From the NCBI GenBank assembly GCA_030066905.1, contig JASJAR010000006.1, positions 121,654 through 185,653 on the forward strand: a stretch of 64,000 nt of DNA, given 5' to 3'. The DNA is from Paracoccaceae bacterium. Lineage in GTDB: Bacteria > Pseudomonadota > Alphaproteobacteria > Rhodobacterales > Rhodobacteraceae. The position numbers and the translations under genes were made by a program. The notes under the pieces are model-generated. The model searched no databases and was not told the origin of the DNA. It was given only the letters and a program-made list of their open reading frames with translations. Below, one piece after another: positions 15,992 to 27,398 of this stretch (position 1 is the first letter of the stretch; every line of letters begins with the position of its first letter).

Positions 15992-18589
15992 TCAGAAATC
16001 CTCCCAATCCTCCTCCGCGCCGGCGGGCTCGGCCATGGCAAGGGCGGCGGCACCGCCTGCGGCCGGGGCGGCGGTGGACTTGCCGCGCACGAACCGGGCC
16101 ATGTCGTTGGCCGGCGCCTCGCGCACGGGCGGCTCGGCGGGCACCGGCGGCTCCAGCGCGGCGACGCTGCCGGTCGATGTCTTGAAGCGCGACATCGTCG
16201 CCGAGAGCGTTTGCGCCTCGCTGGTCAGCGCATGGCTTGCCGCGGTCGTTTCCTCGAACATCGCCGCGTTCTGCTGGGTGACCTGATCGAGCTGGCTCAT
16301 CGCGGAGTTGATCTCGTCGAGCGCAGACGATTGCTCGGCGGCCGAGGCGGCGATGGCCGAGACATGCTCCGCGATATCGCCGACCGAGGCAACGATGCGT
16401 TCGAGCGCCTCGCCGGCATCGCCGACAAGGGTCACGCCGCGCTTGACCTGGGAGCCGGACCGGGAAATCAGGTCGTTGATCTCCCGCGCCGCTTCGGACG
16501 AGCGCTGGGCCAGCGCCCGGACTTCCGAGGCGACCACGGCAAACCCGCGCCCGGCATCGCCGGCCCGGGCGGCCTCGACCCCGGCATTGAGGGCCAGAAG
16601 GTTGGTCTGGAAGGCGATATCGTCGATCACGCTGATGATCTTCGAGATCTGTTCCGACGAGCTTTCGATCTCGCCCATCGCACTCACCGCCTCGCGGACC
16701 ACGCCGCCCGATTGCTCGGCATTGCCCCGGGCCTCGTCGACCACCCGGTTGGCCTCGTCGGCGCCTTTTGCCGCCGAGCCGACCGAGCGCGTGATCTCGG
16801 TGAGCGCCGCGGCGGTTTCCTCAAGCGTCGCGGCCTGATGCTCGGTACGCCGCGACAGGTCGTCGGCGGCGGTGGAGATTTCGCCCGCCTCGGTGCGGAT
16901 CGAGCTGGCATTGTCGATCACGGCCACCATGGCCTCGTCGAGCTTCGCGACCGCAGCGTTGAAATCGCTGCGGAGCCCCTCGTATTCCGGCGGGAAGGTC
17001 TCGGCGATGGTCGCGGTCATGTCGCCCGAAGACAGGCTCGACAGACCCACGCGCAGCGCATCGACCACCTGGCGCTGGCCGTCCAGAAGGCGGGCCTGTT
17101 CGGCCTCCGCCTCGTCGATCCGGCGTTGGGTCTCGGTGATATCGGTGCCGAGCAGCAGCGTTCCCCTGAGCCTGCCCTTGGTGTCGAGGATCGGACAGAT
17201 CGTTGCGTCCACCGTCGCCAGGCCGGCCCCGCCACGGCGCAGGCCGATCTTACCAGACCAGGCCCGCCCTTCGCCGGTGTCCCGGCGGATGTCGTCCATC
17301 GAGGCCGGCGCGGGGTCGATGAGGTCCCCAAAGCCCCGCGGCACCGATGGGTCCGACATCAGCGTTTCGAACCGTTCGTTGCTGGTCTGGAAGCTGCCAT
17401 CGGCGGCGAACTCGGCGCGGATCTGGCCGGACTCGAGCGCGCTCAGCACCGCGTCCGCCTTGCGGCTTTCGGTGATGTCGTCCCATTCGAGCACGTAGCC
17501 GGCCCGTTCGCCGTCCTCGCCGAGGATCGGCGAGACGACGAGTTTAAGGCAAACGTCGTCGCTTTGAATATGGGTCTCATGGGGGAAGCTCGCGTCGGCG
17601 AGGACGGCGCGGTTGCGCTCGGGCTTGCGATGGAACACATCCATCGACTGGCCGATCATGTTGTCGATGTCGAAAGCCGGCGCCACGCGCGCCAGGGCCT
17701 CGGCCCGCTTTTCGGCAAGCTGCCGGAACGCCCCGTTCATGCCGGTGATGTTGAAATCGGCGTCGGCGAGCACCATCGCCGCCGAGGCCGCATCGAAGCC
17801 CGTGCCCTTGAAGAGGCCCTGCCGCGTCGCTTTCTGCGAGGCGACGAGCGCTTCAAGCAGATCGCTGAGCGAACGGGCCAGCCCGCCGATCTCGTCCTGT
17901 CTTTTCGTCCCCGGTACCTCGGTCTCGTAGGCGCCCTTGGCGATGCCCGCCATCGCCCGGCGGACTCCTGTGAGCGGCTTTGAGATGCTGACATAGAGAA
18001 CCGCTGCACTCACCACGAGCAGGATGAGGAGGGTCGCGGCCCCGAGGAGTTTCGCGCTGACGAGGTCGGCGTTGAGTTGCGCCAGTTTCAGTGCGGGGCT
18101 CCACCGCGTTGCGAGAACCCCCGATATGTCGCCGCCATCGGCGGCCAGGGCCGGGATCGCGACACTGTACCCATCGGCACTCGTCGCGATTTCGCCGCTT
18201 TCCAGCGCCTGTGCCGCAACCGCAAGAAGGTCATCGCGGATCGTGGCGTCGCCGGTGCCGACCTCCGAGAGAACCTCGCCGCCGGCGCGTATTGCAAGCC
18301 CTGCCACCGCGGTTCCGCCGCTGTTCGCGATCACCGTATCGATCCGGGCCTCGATATCGTCGATGACGCCGAAGCGGATTGCCGCAGCCGTGTCGGCCGC
18401 CGCGAGATAGGTCACCTCGCGGGCCGTGGTCCGCAGCCCGTCCTCGGCGACGCTGGTGGCACTGGAGATGCCGAGATAGGAAATCACGGTCGCCACGGCG
18501 GCGGCCGTGAAAGCGATGAGAATGAGGCATCGCACGAAGACGGACCCCAGGGGGCGGGTCAGGCTCCGGCGGTTCTTAGGCTCTGGCAT
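15992..18589 (-). CDS. Methyl-accepting chemotaxis protein with tandem PAS domains
   Basis: An 865-residue chemoreceptor. Order: membrane helix near 19-41, periplasmic sensor domain of about 140 residues, second helix near 181-202, HAMP near 203-255, two PAS-like domains near 283-395 and 395-490 (the second ends [12 protein letters not shown]), a second HAMP-like segment near 505-555, then the signalling domain near 570-790 with the [21 protein letters not shown] hairpin tip. The C-terminus is EEDWEDF, similar to the NWETF-type pentapeptide that tethers CheR methyltransferase. It follows a secreted sensor-like gene by 35 bp on the same strand. No che genes are present in the window. Confidence 0.92.
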   Translation of the reverse strand: MPEPKNRRSLTRPLGSVFVRCLILIAFTAAAVATVISYLGISSATSVAEDGLRTTAREVTYLAAADTAAAIRFGVIDDIEARIDTVIANSGGTAVAGLAIRAGGEVLSEVGTGDATIRDDLLAVAAQALESGEIATSADGYSVAIPALAADGGDISGVLATRWSPALKLAQLNADLVSAKLLGAATLLILLVVSAAVLYVSISKPLTGVRRAMAGIAKGAYETEVPGTKRQDEIGGLARSLSDLLEALVASQKATRQGLFKGTGFDAASAAMVLADADFNITGMNGAFRQLAEKRAEALARVAPAFDIDNMIGQSMDVFHRKPERNRAVLADASFPHETHIQSDDVCLKLVVSPILGEDGERAGYVLEWDDITESRKADAVLSALESGQIRAEFAADGSFQTSNERFETLMSDPSVPRGFGDLIDPAPASMDDIRRDTGEGRAWSGKIGLRRGGAGLATVDATICPILDTKGRLRGTLLLGTDITETQRRIDEAEAEQARLLDGQRQVVDALRVGLSSLSSGDMTATIAETFPPEYEGLRSDFNAAVAKLDEAMVAVIDNASSIRTEAGEISTAADDLSRRTEHQAATLEETAAALTEITRSVGSAAKGADEANRVVDEARGNAEQSGGVVREAVSAMGEIESSSEQISKIISVIDDIAFQTNLLALNAGVEAARAGDAGRGFAVVASEVRALAQRSSEAAREINDLISRSGSQVKRGVTLVGDAGEALERIVASVGDIAEHVSAIAASAAEQSSALDEINSAMSQLDQVTQQNAAMFEETTAASHALTSEAQTLSATMSRFKTSTGSVAALEPPVPAEPPVREAPANDMARFVRGKSTAAPAAGGAAALAMAEPAGAEEDWEDF

Positions 18590-18624
18590 GGTTCAATCCC
18601 GGTCCGGTGGCGTTTGTGGAGGGC

Positions 18625-19203
18625 TTACATCAACGCTTCGGCGTCGACGCCGATGGTCATCGCGCCCAACGGCTCGCCCGTATCGGGGTCCGAGATCGTG
18701 AGCGAAACCTGGCCCTGGTACCGCTGCGTCGACTCGTCGAATTCGAGCTCGCCGAAATGAACGGCGCCGGCACCGACGCCGTAGGTCTGGCTGTGCTTGG
18801 CTTCGTCACCCTGCCAGTAGTCGGACGTCACATGAGACGCCGCGACATTGAGGCCTTGCGCATCCATCACGAAAACCTCCGTGATCCGACCGCCGGCGGC
18901 GGCGACCCGTTCGCGCAGGAAATCCGCGGCGGCGTTTTCCAGAACGGGTGCGATCGTCGGCGTCGATGCCGAGCCGAGCTCCGCACGCCAGGCCTGATCG
19001 AGCGCCTCGATCTCGGCCGGGGAATAGCCGCTCGTGGCGGCGTTCTGTTCGGCGATCGCCCGAAGGAGCACGGGGTCGCTGGCCCAGCGCTGCACCTCGC
19101 CCTGGAGAAAGCGTTCCATCGCCGGACGGTAGTCGTCAGCAGGCGCTGCGGTGGCGAGAAGGCAGCCCCCGAGAACGGCGGCGAACACCTTGGGAAGTCT
19201 CAT
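18625..19203 (-). CDS. Secreted soluble Cache/PDC-like sensor protein
   Basis: A 192-residue exported protein with a signal peptide (AAVLGGCLLATAAPADD). The mature part reads like a single PDC/Cache sensor fold: the segment ITEVFVMDAQGLNVAASHVTSDYWQGDEAKHSQTY, then QVSLTISDPDTGEPLGAMTIGVDAEAL. These folds normally form the periplasmic part of chemoreceptors and kinases, but here there is no membrane anchor after the signal peptide. It lies 35 bp upstream of the chemoreceptor on the same strand, so it probably presents a ligand to it. Confidence 0.72.
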   Translation of the reverse strand: MRLPKVFAAVLGGCLLATAAPADDYRPAMERFLQGEVQRWASDPVLLRAIAEQNAATSGYSPAEIEALDQAWRAELGSASTPTIAPVLENAAADFLRERVAAAGGRITEVFVMDAQGLNVAASHVTSDYWQGDEAKHSQTYGVGAGAVHFGELEFDESTQRYQGQVSLTISDPDTGEPLGAMTIGVDAEALM

Positions 19204-19537
19204 ATCGGTCCCTCATCGAAATGGATGCGACGCCCGTCGGGCGACATTCGAAGCCGGTGATAAGGACCAACCCTTTCCCGCCGCTTAATCCGGTTGATGC
19301 CATCTGAGTTCTCCGGAAAACATATTGAAAACAAAAGCATGGGGTCTGCCGTGCGGCGGCCGGGCAAACGGCCGGCACCGCACGGTGCGATTCGGCGCGC
19401 TCGGCCGCCACGGTCGTTTCGTTCGCTCGGGGCGCCGGCAGCGATGGCAAGGGGGGGCGGTCCGTGCCGGAGGCCGCGCCGGTTCCGCCGCCGCACCGTG
19501 CGCCCCGATGGCGCCGATCCGGCGGGCCGCCCCGCGG
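19204..19537. other. Intergenic region with palindromes, no gene seen
   Basis: About 330 bp between the secreted sensor gene and the FadR-type regulator (both on the minus strand). It is AT-richer near 19300-19340, where the promoter of the sensor gene is likely. Palindromes include CGCCCGTCGGGCG near 19232, CGGCCGG-GCAAA-CGGCCGG near 19360 and GGCACCGCACGGTGCG near 19376. Open frames here look like shadows. Confidence 0.4.
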
Positions 19538-20206
19538 TCAACCCATCGCGCCGCCCGACCGGTGCCTCAGTTGCCGCAGGCGCGCGCGGTGGGCGGCCTC
19601 GATATGGCGACGCATCGCCGCCTCGGCGGCCTCCCCGTCGCGGGCCCTGAGCGCTTCGAGGAGCACCGCGTGTTCGTTAAGCGCCGCCCGGGCCCGTTCG
19701 GTGTCCTCCATCGTCGATGTGCCGAGAATGAGGAAGGTGGTATGGATCGCCTCGACGGCCTTGATCAGGAACCGGTTTCGCGCCGCGTCGAGCAGGGCGG
19801 CGTGGAACTGCCGGTTGGTCTCGTAGAGGGCCGCCGCGCCCTCGGCCCGACCCATCGCCCGGTGGATGGCCGCGAGTTCGTCGAGTTCGACATCCGAAGC
19901 GGCCCGGGCGGCGAACCTCGCCGCGGTCCCCTCAAGGACGGTCCGCATGTCGTAAAGCTCGGAGATCTCGGCGTGATCGAGCCGGCGAATTGCGGCCCCG
20001 ACACGCGGGATATGGGTGACGAGCCCGTCGGTTTCGAGCCGCCGGATCGCCTCGCGGATCGGGGTCCGGCTGATGCCGAAGCGCCGTGCGAGATCGGTCT
20101 CCGTGAGCCGGTCGCCCGGCGCCAGCGCGCCGGTGCGGATGTCGGCGACGATCCGCAGATAGGCCTCGTGGCCCTGGGACAGATTGGTCGGCGGACGGGC
20201 GGACAT
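19538..20206 (-). CDS. GntR-family regulator, FadR/FCD subfamily
   Basis: A 222-residue regulator. Residues 15-75 are the winged helix (LRIVADIRTGALAPGDRLTETDLARRFGISRTPIREAIRRL). Residues 85-215 are the FCD helical ligand domain with the conserved D-x-R near YDMRTVLEG, and the ligand/metal histidines in FHAALLDAARN and EHAVLLEAL, and the C-terminal MRRHIEAAHR. It is divergent from an SDR gene, and a perfect 6-4-6 dyad lies 21 bp upstream of its start codon. It most likely represses itself and the SDR in response to a carboxylate. Confidence 0.9.
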   Translation of the reverse strand: MSARPPTNLSQGHEAYLRIVADIRTGALAPGDRLTETDLARRFGISRTPIREAIRRLETDGLVTHIPRVGAAIRRLDHAEISELYDMRTVLEGTAARFAARAASDVELDELAAIHRAMGRAEGAAALYETNRQFHAALLDAARNRFLIKAVEAIHTTFLILGTSTMEDTERARAALNEHAVLLEALRARDGEAAEAAMRRHIEAAHRARLRQLRHRSGGAMG

Positions 20207-20226
20207 GGTCGGCTCCTTGCATCGTC

Positions 20227-20242
20227 GGATACTTCGGTATCC
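20227..20242. promoter_or_regulatory. Dyad operator candidate for the FadR-type regulator
   Basis: Perfect inverted repeat GGATAC-TTCG-GTATCC between the divergent regulator and SDR genes. The ATAC/GTAT half-sites resemble known operators of FCD-type GntR proteins, which are often built on a GTAT or ATAC core. Confidence 0.6.
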
Positions 20243-20386
20243 ACGGGGATGCAATATGCCGTGCTCCGCCCGCGACGCCGGCGCGCCAGGACCCGGTCGG
20301 GGGGCCGGCGTTCCGAGGGCACTGGCGCAGACCGGGGCGACCGCGCTAGGACCCGGGGGGTGGCCGAGGCGACAGGGGGAGAGACC

Positions 20387-21136
20387 ATGGGCGACAAACC
20401 GATTGCACTTATCACAGGCGCGGCGCGGGGGATCGGATATGCCTGCGCCGAGGCGCTCGCGGCCGATGGGTTCCGCGTGGTGCTCGCAGATATCGACGGC
20501 GCGGCGCTGCGCGAGGCCGCCGGCACCCTCGGCGCCCTCGACGCGGTAAAGACGGATACCGGCGATGCCGCCCAGATCGGTGCGCTCTTCGACCGGATCG
20601 AGACGGAACACGGCCCGGTCGCGGTTCTCGTCAACAATGCCGGCATCGCGCGCCCCGGCGATTTCATGACCTACGATCTTGCGGATTTCGAGCGGGTCAT
20701 CGCCGTCAACCTCACCGGCGTCTTCGTCGCGACCCAGAGGGCGGCGAAGACGATGATCGAGCGCGGGATCGAGGGCGCGATCGTCAACCTCTCCTCGATC
20801 AACGCCCAGGTCGCGATCCCCGCGATCCCGGCCTATTGCGCCTCCAAGGGCGGCGTGTCGCAGCTCACCAAGGCCGCGGCTCTGGCCCTCGCACCTCACA
20901 ATATCCGGGTGAACGCGGTGGGGCCGGGTTCCATCGACACCGACATGATGGCGGGGGTCAATGCCGACCCCGAGGCGATAACCCGGATCCTGTCGCGAAC
21001 GCCGCTGGGGCGGGTCGGCGCGGCGCGCGAGATCGCCAGCGTCGTCGCCTTCCTTGCCAGCGAGAAGGCCAGCTATATTACCGGCGAGACGATCTTCGCC
21101 GATGGCGGGCGGCTGGGGCTGAACTACACGGTCTGA
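20387..21136 (+). CDS. Short-chain dehydrogenase/reductase (FabG-like)
   Basis: A 249-residue NAD(P)-dependent SDR. The cofactor motif TGAARGIG is at the N-terminus, NNAG near residue 83, catalytic Ser in LSSINA near 138, and YCASKGG with Tyr and Lys near 150. The C-terminus ends IFADGGRLGLNY, usual for the family. The acidic residue in VVLADIDG favours NAD over NADP. A GGGGGAGAG Shine-Dalgarno precedes the ATG. It is divergent from the FadR-type regulator, which suggests a catabolic dehydrogenase for a hydroxy acid or sugar derivative. Confidence 0.9.
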   Translation: MGDKPIALITGAARGIGYACAEALAADGFRVVLADIDGAALREAAGTLGALDAVKTDTGDAAQIGALFDRIETEHGPVAVLVNNAGIARPGDFMTYDLADFERVIAVNLTGVFVATQRAAKTMIERGIEGAIVNLSSINAQVAIPAIPAYCASKGGVSQLTKAAALALAPHNIRVNAVGPGSIDTDMMAGVNADPEAITRILSRTPLGRVGAAREIASVVAFLASEKASYITGETIFADGGRLGLNYTV

Positions 21137-24717
<3,581 letters not shown>

Positions 24718-24735
24718 GGACCGACCGACAAATCG

Positions 24736-24763
24736 CCGCCGCCGAGGGAGACTTCGGCGGCGG
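24736..24763 (+). terminator. Terminator hairpin after katG
   Basis: A 10-bp perfect stem, CCGCCGCCGA with TCGGCGGCGG, starting 19 nt after the katG stop. The downstream sequence (TTGCCGTTATGG) is only modestly T-rich. Confidence 0.6.
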
Positions 24764-24814
24764 TTGCCGTTATGGCTCGCCCGAGCCCCGGCGCCTGAGG
24801 AGGAGACCCGCCCG

Positions 24815-25198
24815 ATGCCCGACCGCTACGACCAGGGGATGGCGACCCGCAGGAAGGTCCTGGGCGACGCCCATGTCGACCGCGCCGAAGCCGCCAAGAC
24901 CGCGCTCGACGCGCCGTTCCAGGACCTCATCACCGAGGCGGCCTGGGGGACGGTCTGGTCCTCGGACGCCATCACCGACCGGGAGCGCTCGATGCTGACC
25001 CTGGCGCTGCTGGCGGCTCTGGGGAATTTCGAGGAGATCCCGATGCATATCCGCGCCACCGCCCGCACCGGCGCGACGCCCGGCGATATCGTCGAGGCCT
25101 TCCAGCACGTGGCGATCTATGCCGGCGTCCCTCGCGCCAACCGGGCGCTGGCCATCGCCAAGGAGGTTTTTGCCGAGATGGAGGGGGAGGGAGCGTAG
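24815..25198 (+). CDS. pcaC: 4-carboxymuconolactone decarboxylase-family protein (PcaC-like)
   Basis: A 127-residue CMD-domain protein very like PcaC: RYDQGMATRRKVLGDAHVDRAE, AAWGTVWSSD, RSMLTLALLAALGNFEEIPMHIRATARTG, HVAIYAGVPRANRALAIAKEVF. PcaC decarboxylates 4-carboxymuconolactone in protocatechuate breakdown. It lacks the CxxC pair of AhpD peroxidases, so the position after katG does not imply peroxide defence. No other pca genes are in the window. A Shine-Dalgarno (GAGGAGGAG) precedes the ATG. Confidence 0.85.
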   Translation: MPDRYDQGMATRRKVLGDAHVDRAEAAKTALDAPFQDLITEAAWGTVWSSDAITDRERSMLTLALLAALGNFEEIPMHIRATARTGATPGDIVEAFQHVAIYAGVPRANRALAIAKEVFAEMEGEGA

Positions 25199-25591
25199 CC
25201 CGCGCCGCCGCTGCGCCGGTTTGGGCGCGCAGGAGGGGCATCGATTGAACTGCGCGCGAGCCTACTGGCTTGGAGCGGACGTTCGTTTCTCCGCTCCGAT
25301 CCAAAGTCCCCCGCGTCCCGGGCTTGACCCGGGACCTCGATCGGCTCGTCACTCCGGAGGCCCGGGGCCCCGGATCGCGTCCGGGGCGTGTTTTGCCAGG
25401 ACCTGCCGGAGCAAGCCCTGAACGTCCCCTTCAGGCCAACAGCAACCCCCGCCCCGGGACGCGACCCGGGGCGCCGAGCCCCAGGCACGCACCCTGTGTT
25501 CAAGCCCGGGACCGGAGCCGCGCCGACCGGGGAGGACAAACCAACCTCCGCTTCAGGCCGGGCGCGATTGCCGCAACACCGCCCGACGCGC
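25199..25591. other. Convergent intergenic region with paired-hairpin repeats
   Basis: About 390 bp without a gene. It holds an inverted-orientation copy of the dispersed repeat at 25314-25395 and a further hairpin near 25452-25475 (CGCCCCGGG...CCCGGGGCG type). The rest is GC-rich and featureless. Confidence 0.5.
25314..25395 (-). repeat. Dispersed paired-hairpin repeat, copy in opposite orientation
   Basis: The reverse complement reads AACACGCCCCGGACGCGATC...GAGGTCCCGGGTCAAGCCCGGG, almost the same as the copies at 34.6, 43.2 and 43.7 kb. Both hairpins, CCCCGGA/TCCGGGG and TCCCGGG/CCCGGGA, are intact. Confidence 0.75.
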
Positions 25592-25996
25592 TTACGGGCC
25601 GTCCGCCGGCCTTTCCACCGGCCCCCCCTCGGCCGCCCAGGTCGAAAACCCCTCCCTCAGATGCGCCGCCTCGAACCCCATCTCCTGAAGCGTCGCGACC
25701 GTGAGGGCCGACCGCCAGCCGCTGGCGCAATGGAAGACGTAGGACGCGCCGTCCTGACCGAAGACCTCCTTGAAATAGGGGCTTTCGGGGTCGACCCAGA
25801 ACTCGACCATCCCCCGCGGCGCATGGATGCTGCCGGGGATCCAGCCGGTCCGCCGGCGCTCGCGGATGTCGCGGATATCGACGACGACGAGGCCGGGCTC
25901 GCCCAGCCGGGCGATCAGGTCCGGCGTCTCGATTTCGCGGATCCGGGCGCGGGCCCTGGCCACCATCTCCGCCGAAGACATCCTGAGCTTTGCCAT
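25592..25996 (-). CDS. Rhodanese-domain protein
   Basis: A 134-residue single-domain rhodanese. The catalytic Cys is in the loop FHCASGWRSA, and the domain opens with PGLVVVDIRDIRERRRTGWIPGSIHAPRG. The C-A-S-G-W-R loop is the usual six-residue type for sulfur transferases. A few members in this subgroup have an unusual FWVDPESPYF segment, also here. The function in the cell is unknown; sulfane sulfur handling is likely. It stands alone, facing the DAO-type operon across a 121-bp spacer. Confidence 0.85.
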   Translation of the reverse strand: MAKLRMSSAEMVARARARIREIETPDLIARLGEPGLVVVDIRDIRERRRTGWIPGSIHAPRGMVEFWVDPESPYFKEVFGQDGASYVFHCASGWRSALTVATLQEMGFEAAHLREGFSTWAAEGGPVERPADGP

Positions 25997-26117
25997 CTGG
26001 CGCCTCCTGCTTCCGACCGGCGATCATAAACCGCCCGTTTTCAACACGTTGACATGGATCGGGCAGGGCGGCAACGATAGGCCATGCGCGACCCCCTCCA
26101 ACCCGGCCGAAAGCCGC

Positions 26118-27398
26118 GTGGGTGACCCCGGCCCCCCGCCGCTTTGGCGCGTCACGGCCGCCGAACCGGAAGAGGCGGACGGTTTCGTATCGGGTGCGAA
26201 GGTGGATGTCGGCGTGGTGGGCGCGGGCTATACCGGCCTGTCGACGGCGCTCCATTGCGCGGCCGGCGGGCTCGACGTGCAGGTGATCGAGGCCGACGGC
26301 ATCGGCGCAGGCGGCTCGGGGCGGAATGCCGGCCTCGTCAACGCCTCGGTCTGGATGGCGCCCGATGCGGTGCGCCGGGCGCTCGGGGAGACCTACGGGC
26401 CGCGCTTTCTGCGCCGGTTCAGCGATGGGCCGGCCTATGTCTTCGATCTGATCGAGAAGCACCAGATCCGCTGCGAGGTGACCCGGAGCGGGACGCTCCA
26501 CGCCGCCCATGCCGCCTCGGGCCTCGCCGATCTGAGGCGCCGCCACGCCGCCTGGCAACGGCTCGGCGAGCCGGTGGAACTGCTTGGTGCCGAAGACATG
26601 GCCAGGAAGGTGGGGTCCGAGGCCTTTTCCGGCGGGCTTCACGATCACCGGGCCGGGACGGTGAACCCGATGGGCTATGCGAGGGGCCTTGCCAGGGTCG
26701 CCCGGGCGGCGGGCGCCCGGGTCAGCACCGGCATCCGCGCGTCGAAGCTCACCCGGCGGGCGGAGGGTGGCTGGCGGATCGACACCGCCGCCGGGCCGGT
26801 CCTCGCGGGGCAGGTGGTGCTCGCCACCAACGCCTATACAGACGCGCTCTGGCCGGGGCTCGGGAAGGTCTTCTCGACGATCGATTACCTCCAGGTCGCC
26901 ACTGAACCCCTGAGGCAGGCCGGGGCGCATATCCTGCCCGGCGGCGAGGGGCTCTGGGACACCGCGCCGATCATGTTCAGCTGTCGCCGCGACGCCGCCG
27001 GGCGCCTGATCCTCGGCACGATGGGGCGGGTTTTCGGCACGGCGGCGCAGGGGGTGACGAGGCGCTGGGCGGCGACGCGGCTCCAGCGGCTTTTTCCCGG
27101 ACTGGGCCCGGTCCGGTTCGAGGCGGCCTGGTCGGGGCGCATCGCGATGACGCCGGACCATCTGCCCCGGGTCCATCGGCTGGCCGAGGGCCTCTGGACC
27201 CCCATCGGCTATAACGGCCGCGGCATCGCGACGGGAACGCTCTTTGGACAGGCCATGGCCGACCTGCTCACCGGAACGGACCCGCGCGAACTGCCCCTGC
27301 CGCTGACCGACATGGCCGCCGCGCCTCGGCGTGCGCTCACCTCGCGGTTCCACGATCTCGCCTTTGCAGCCAATCAACTCTGGGGGGGCGTGCGATGA
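26118..27398 (+). CDS. FAD-dependent oxidoreductase, DAO family (PuuB/OrdL-like)
   Basis: A 426-residue flavoprotein of the glycine oxidase/gamma-glutamylputrescine oxidase type. The FAD motif is VGVVGAGYTGLSTALHCAAGGLDV near residue 32, followed by a GAGGSGRNAGLVN substrate/FAD loop, and the C-terminal GYNGRGIATGTLFGQAMADL segment. It oxidises an amine or amino acid to an imine with release of peroxide. I chose the GTG at 26118, since no ATG lies in frame upstream before the coding character is lost; an in-frame TTG at 26049 is less likely as it overlaps a TTGACA promoter-like box. Its stop overlaps the hyuA start (ATGA), which places it in the hydantoinase operon. Confidence 0.88.
   Translation: MGDPGPPPLWRVTAAEPEEADGFVSGAKVDVGVVGAGYTGLSTALHCAAGGLDVQVIEADGIGAGGSGRNAGLVNASVWMAPDAVRRALGETYGPRFLRRFSDGPAYVFDLIEKHQIRCEVTRSGTLHAAHAASGLADLRRRHAAWQRLGEPVELLGAEDMARKVGSEAFSGGLHDHRAGTVNPMGYARGLARVARAAGARVSTGIRASKLTRRAEGGWRIDTAAGPVLAGQVVLATNAYTDALWPGLGKVFSTIDYLQVATEPLRQAGAHILPGGEGLWDTAPIMFSCRRDAAGRLILGTMGRVFGTAAQGVTRRWAATRLQRLFPGLGPVRFEAAWSGRIAMTPDHLPRVHRLAEGLWTPIGYNGRGIATGTLFGQAMADLLTGTDPRELPLPLTDMAAAPRRALTSRFHDLAFAANQLWGGVR

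Noticed and set aside
24815..25198. AhpD-type peroxidase helper for KatG
   Set aside because: The protein lacks the CxxC cysteines of AhpD and matches PcaC-type decarboxylases along its length.
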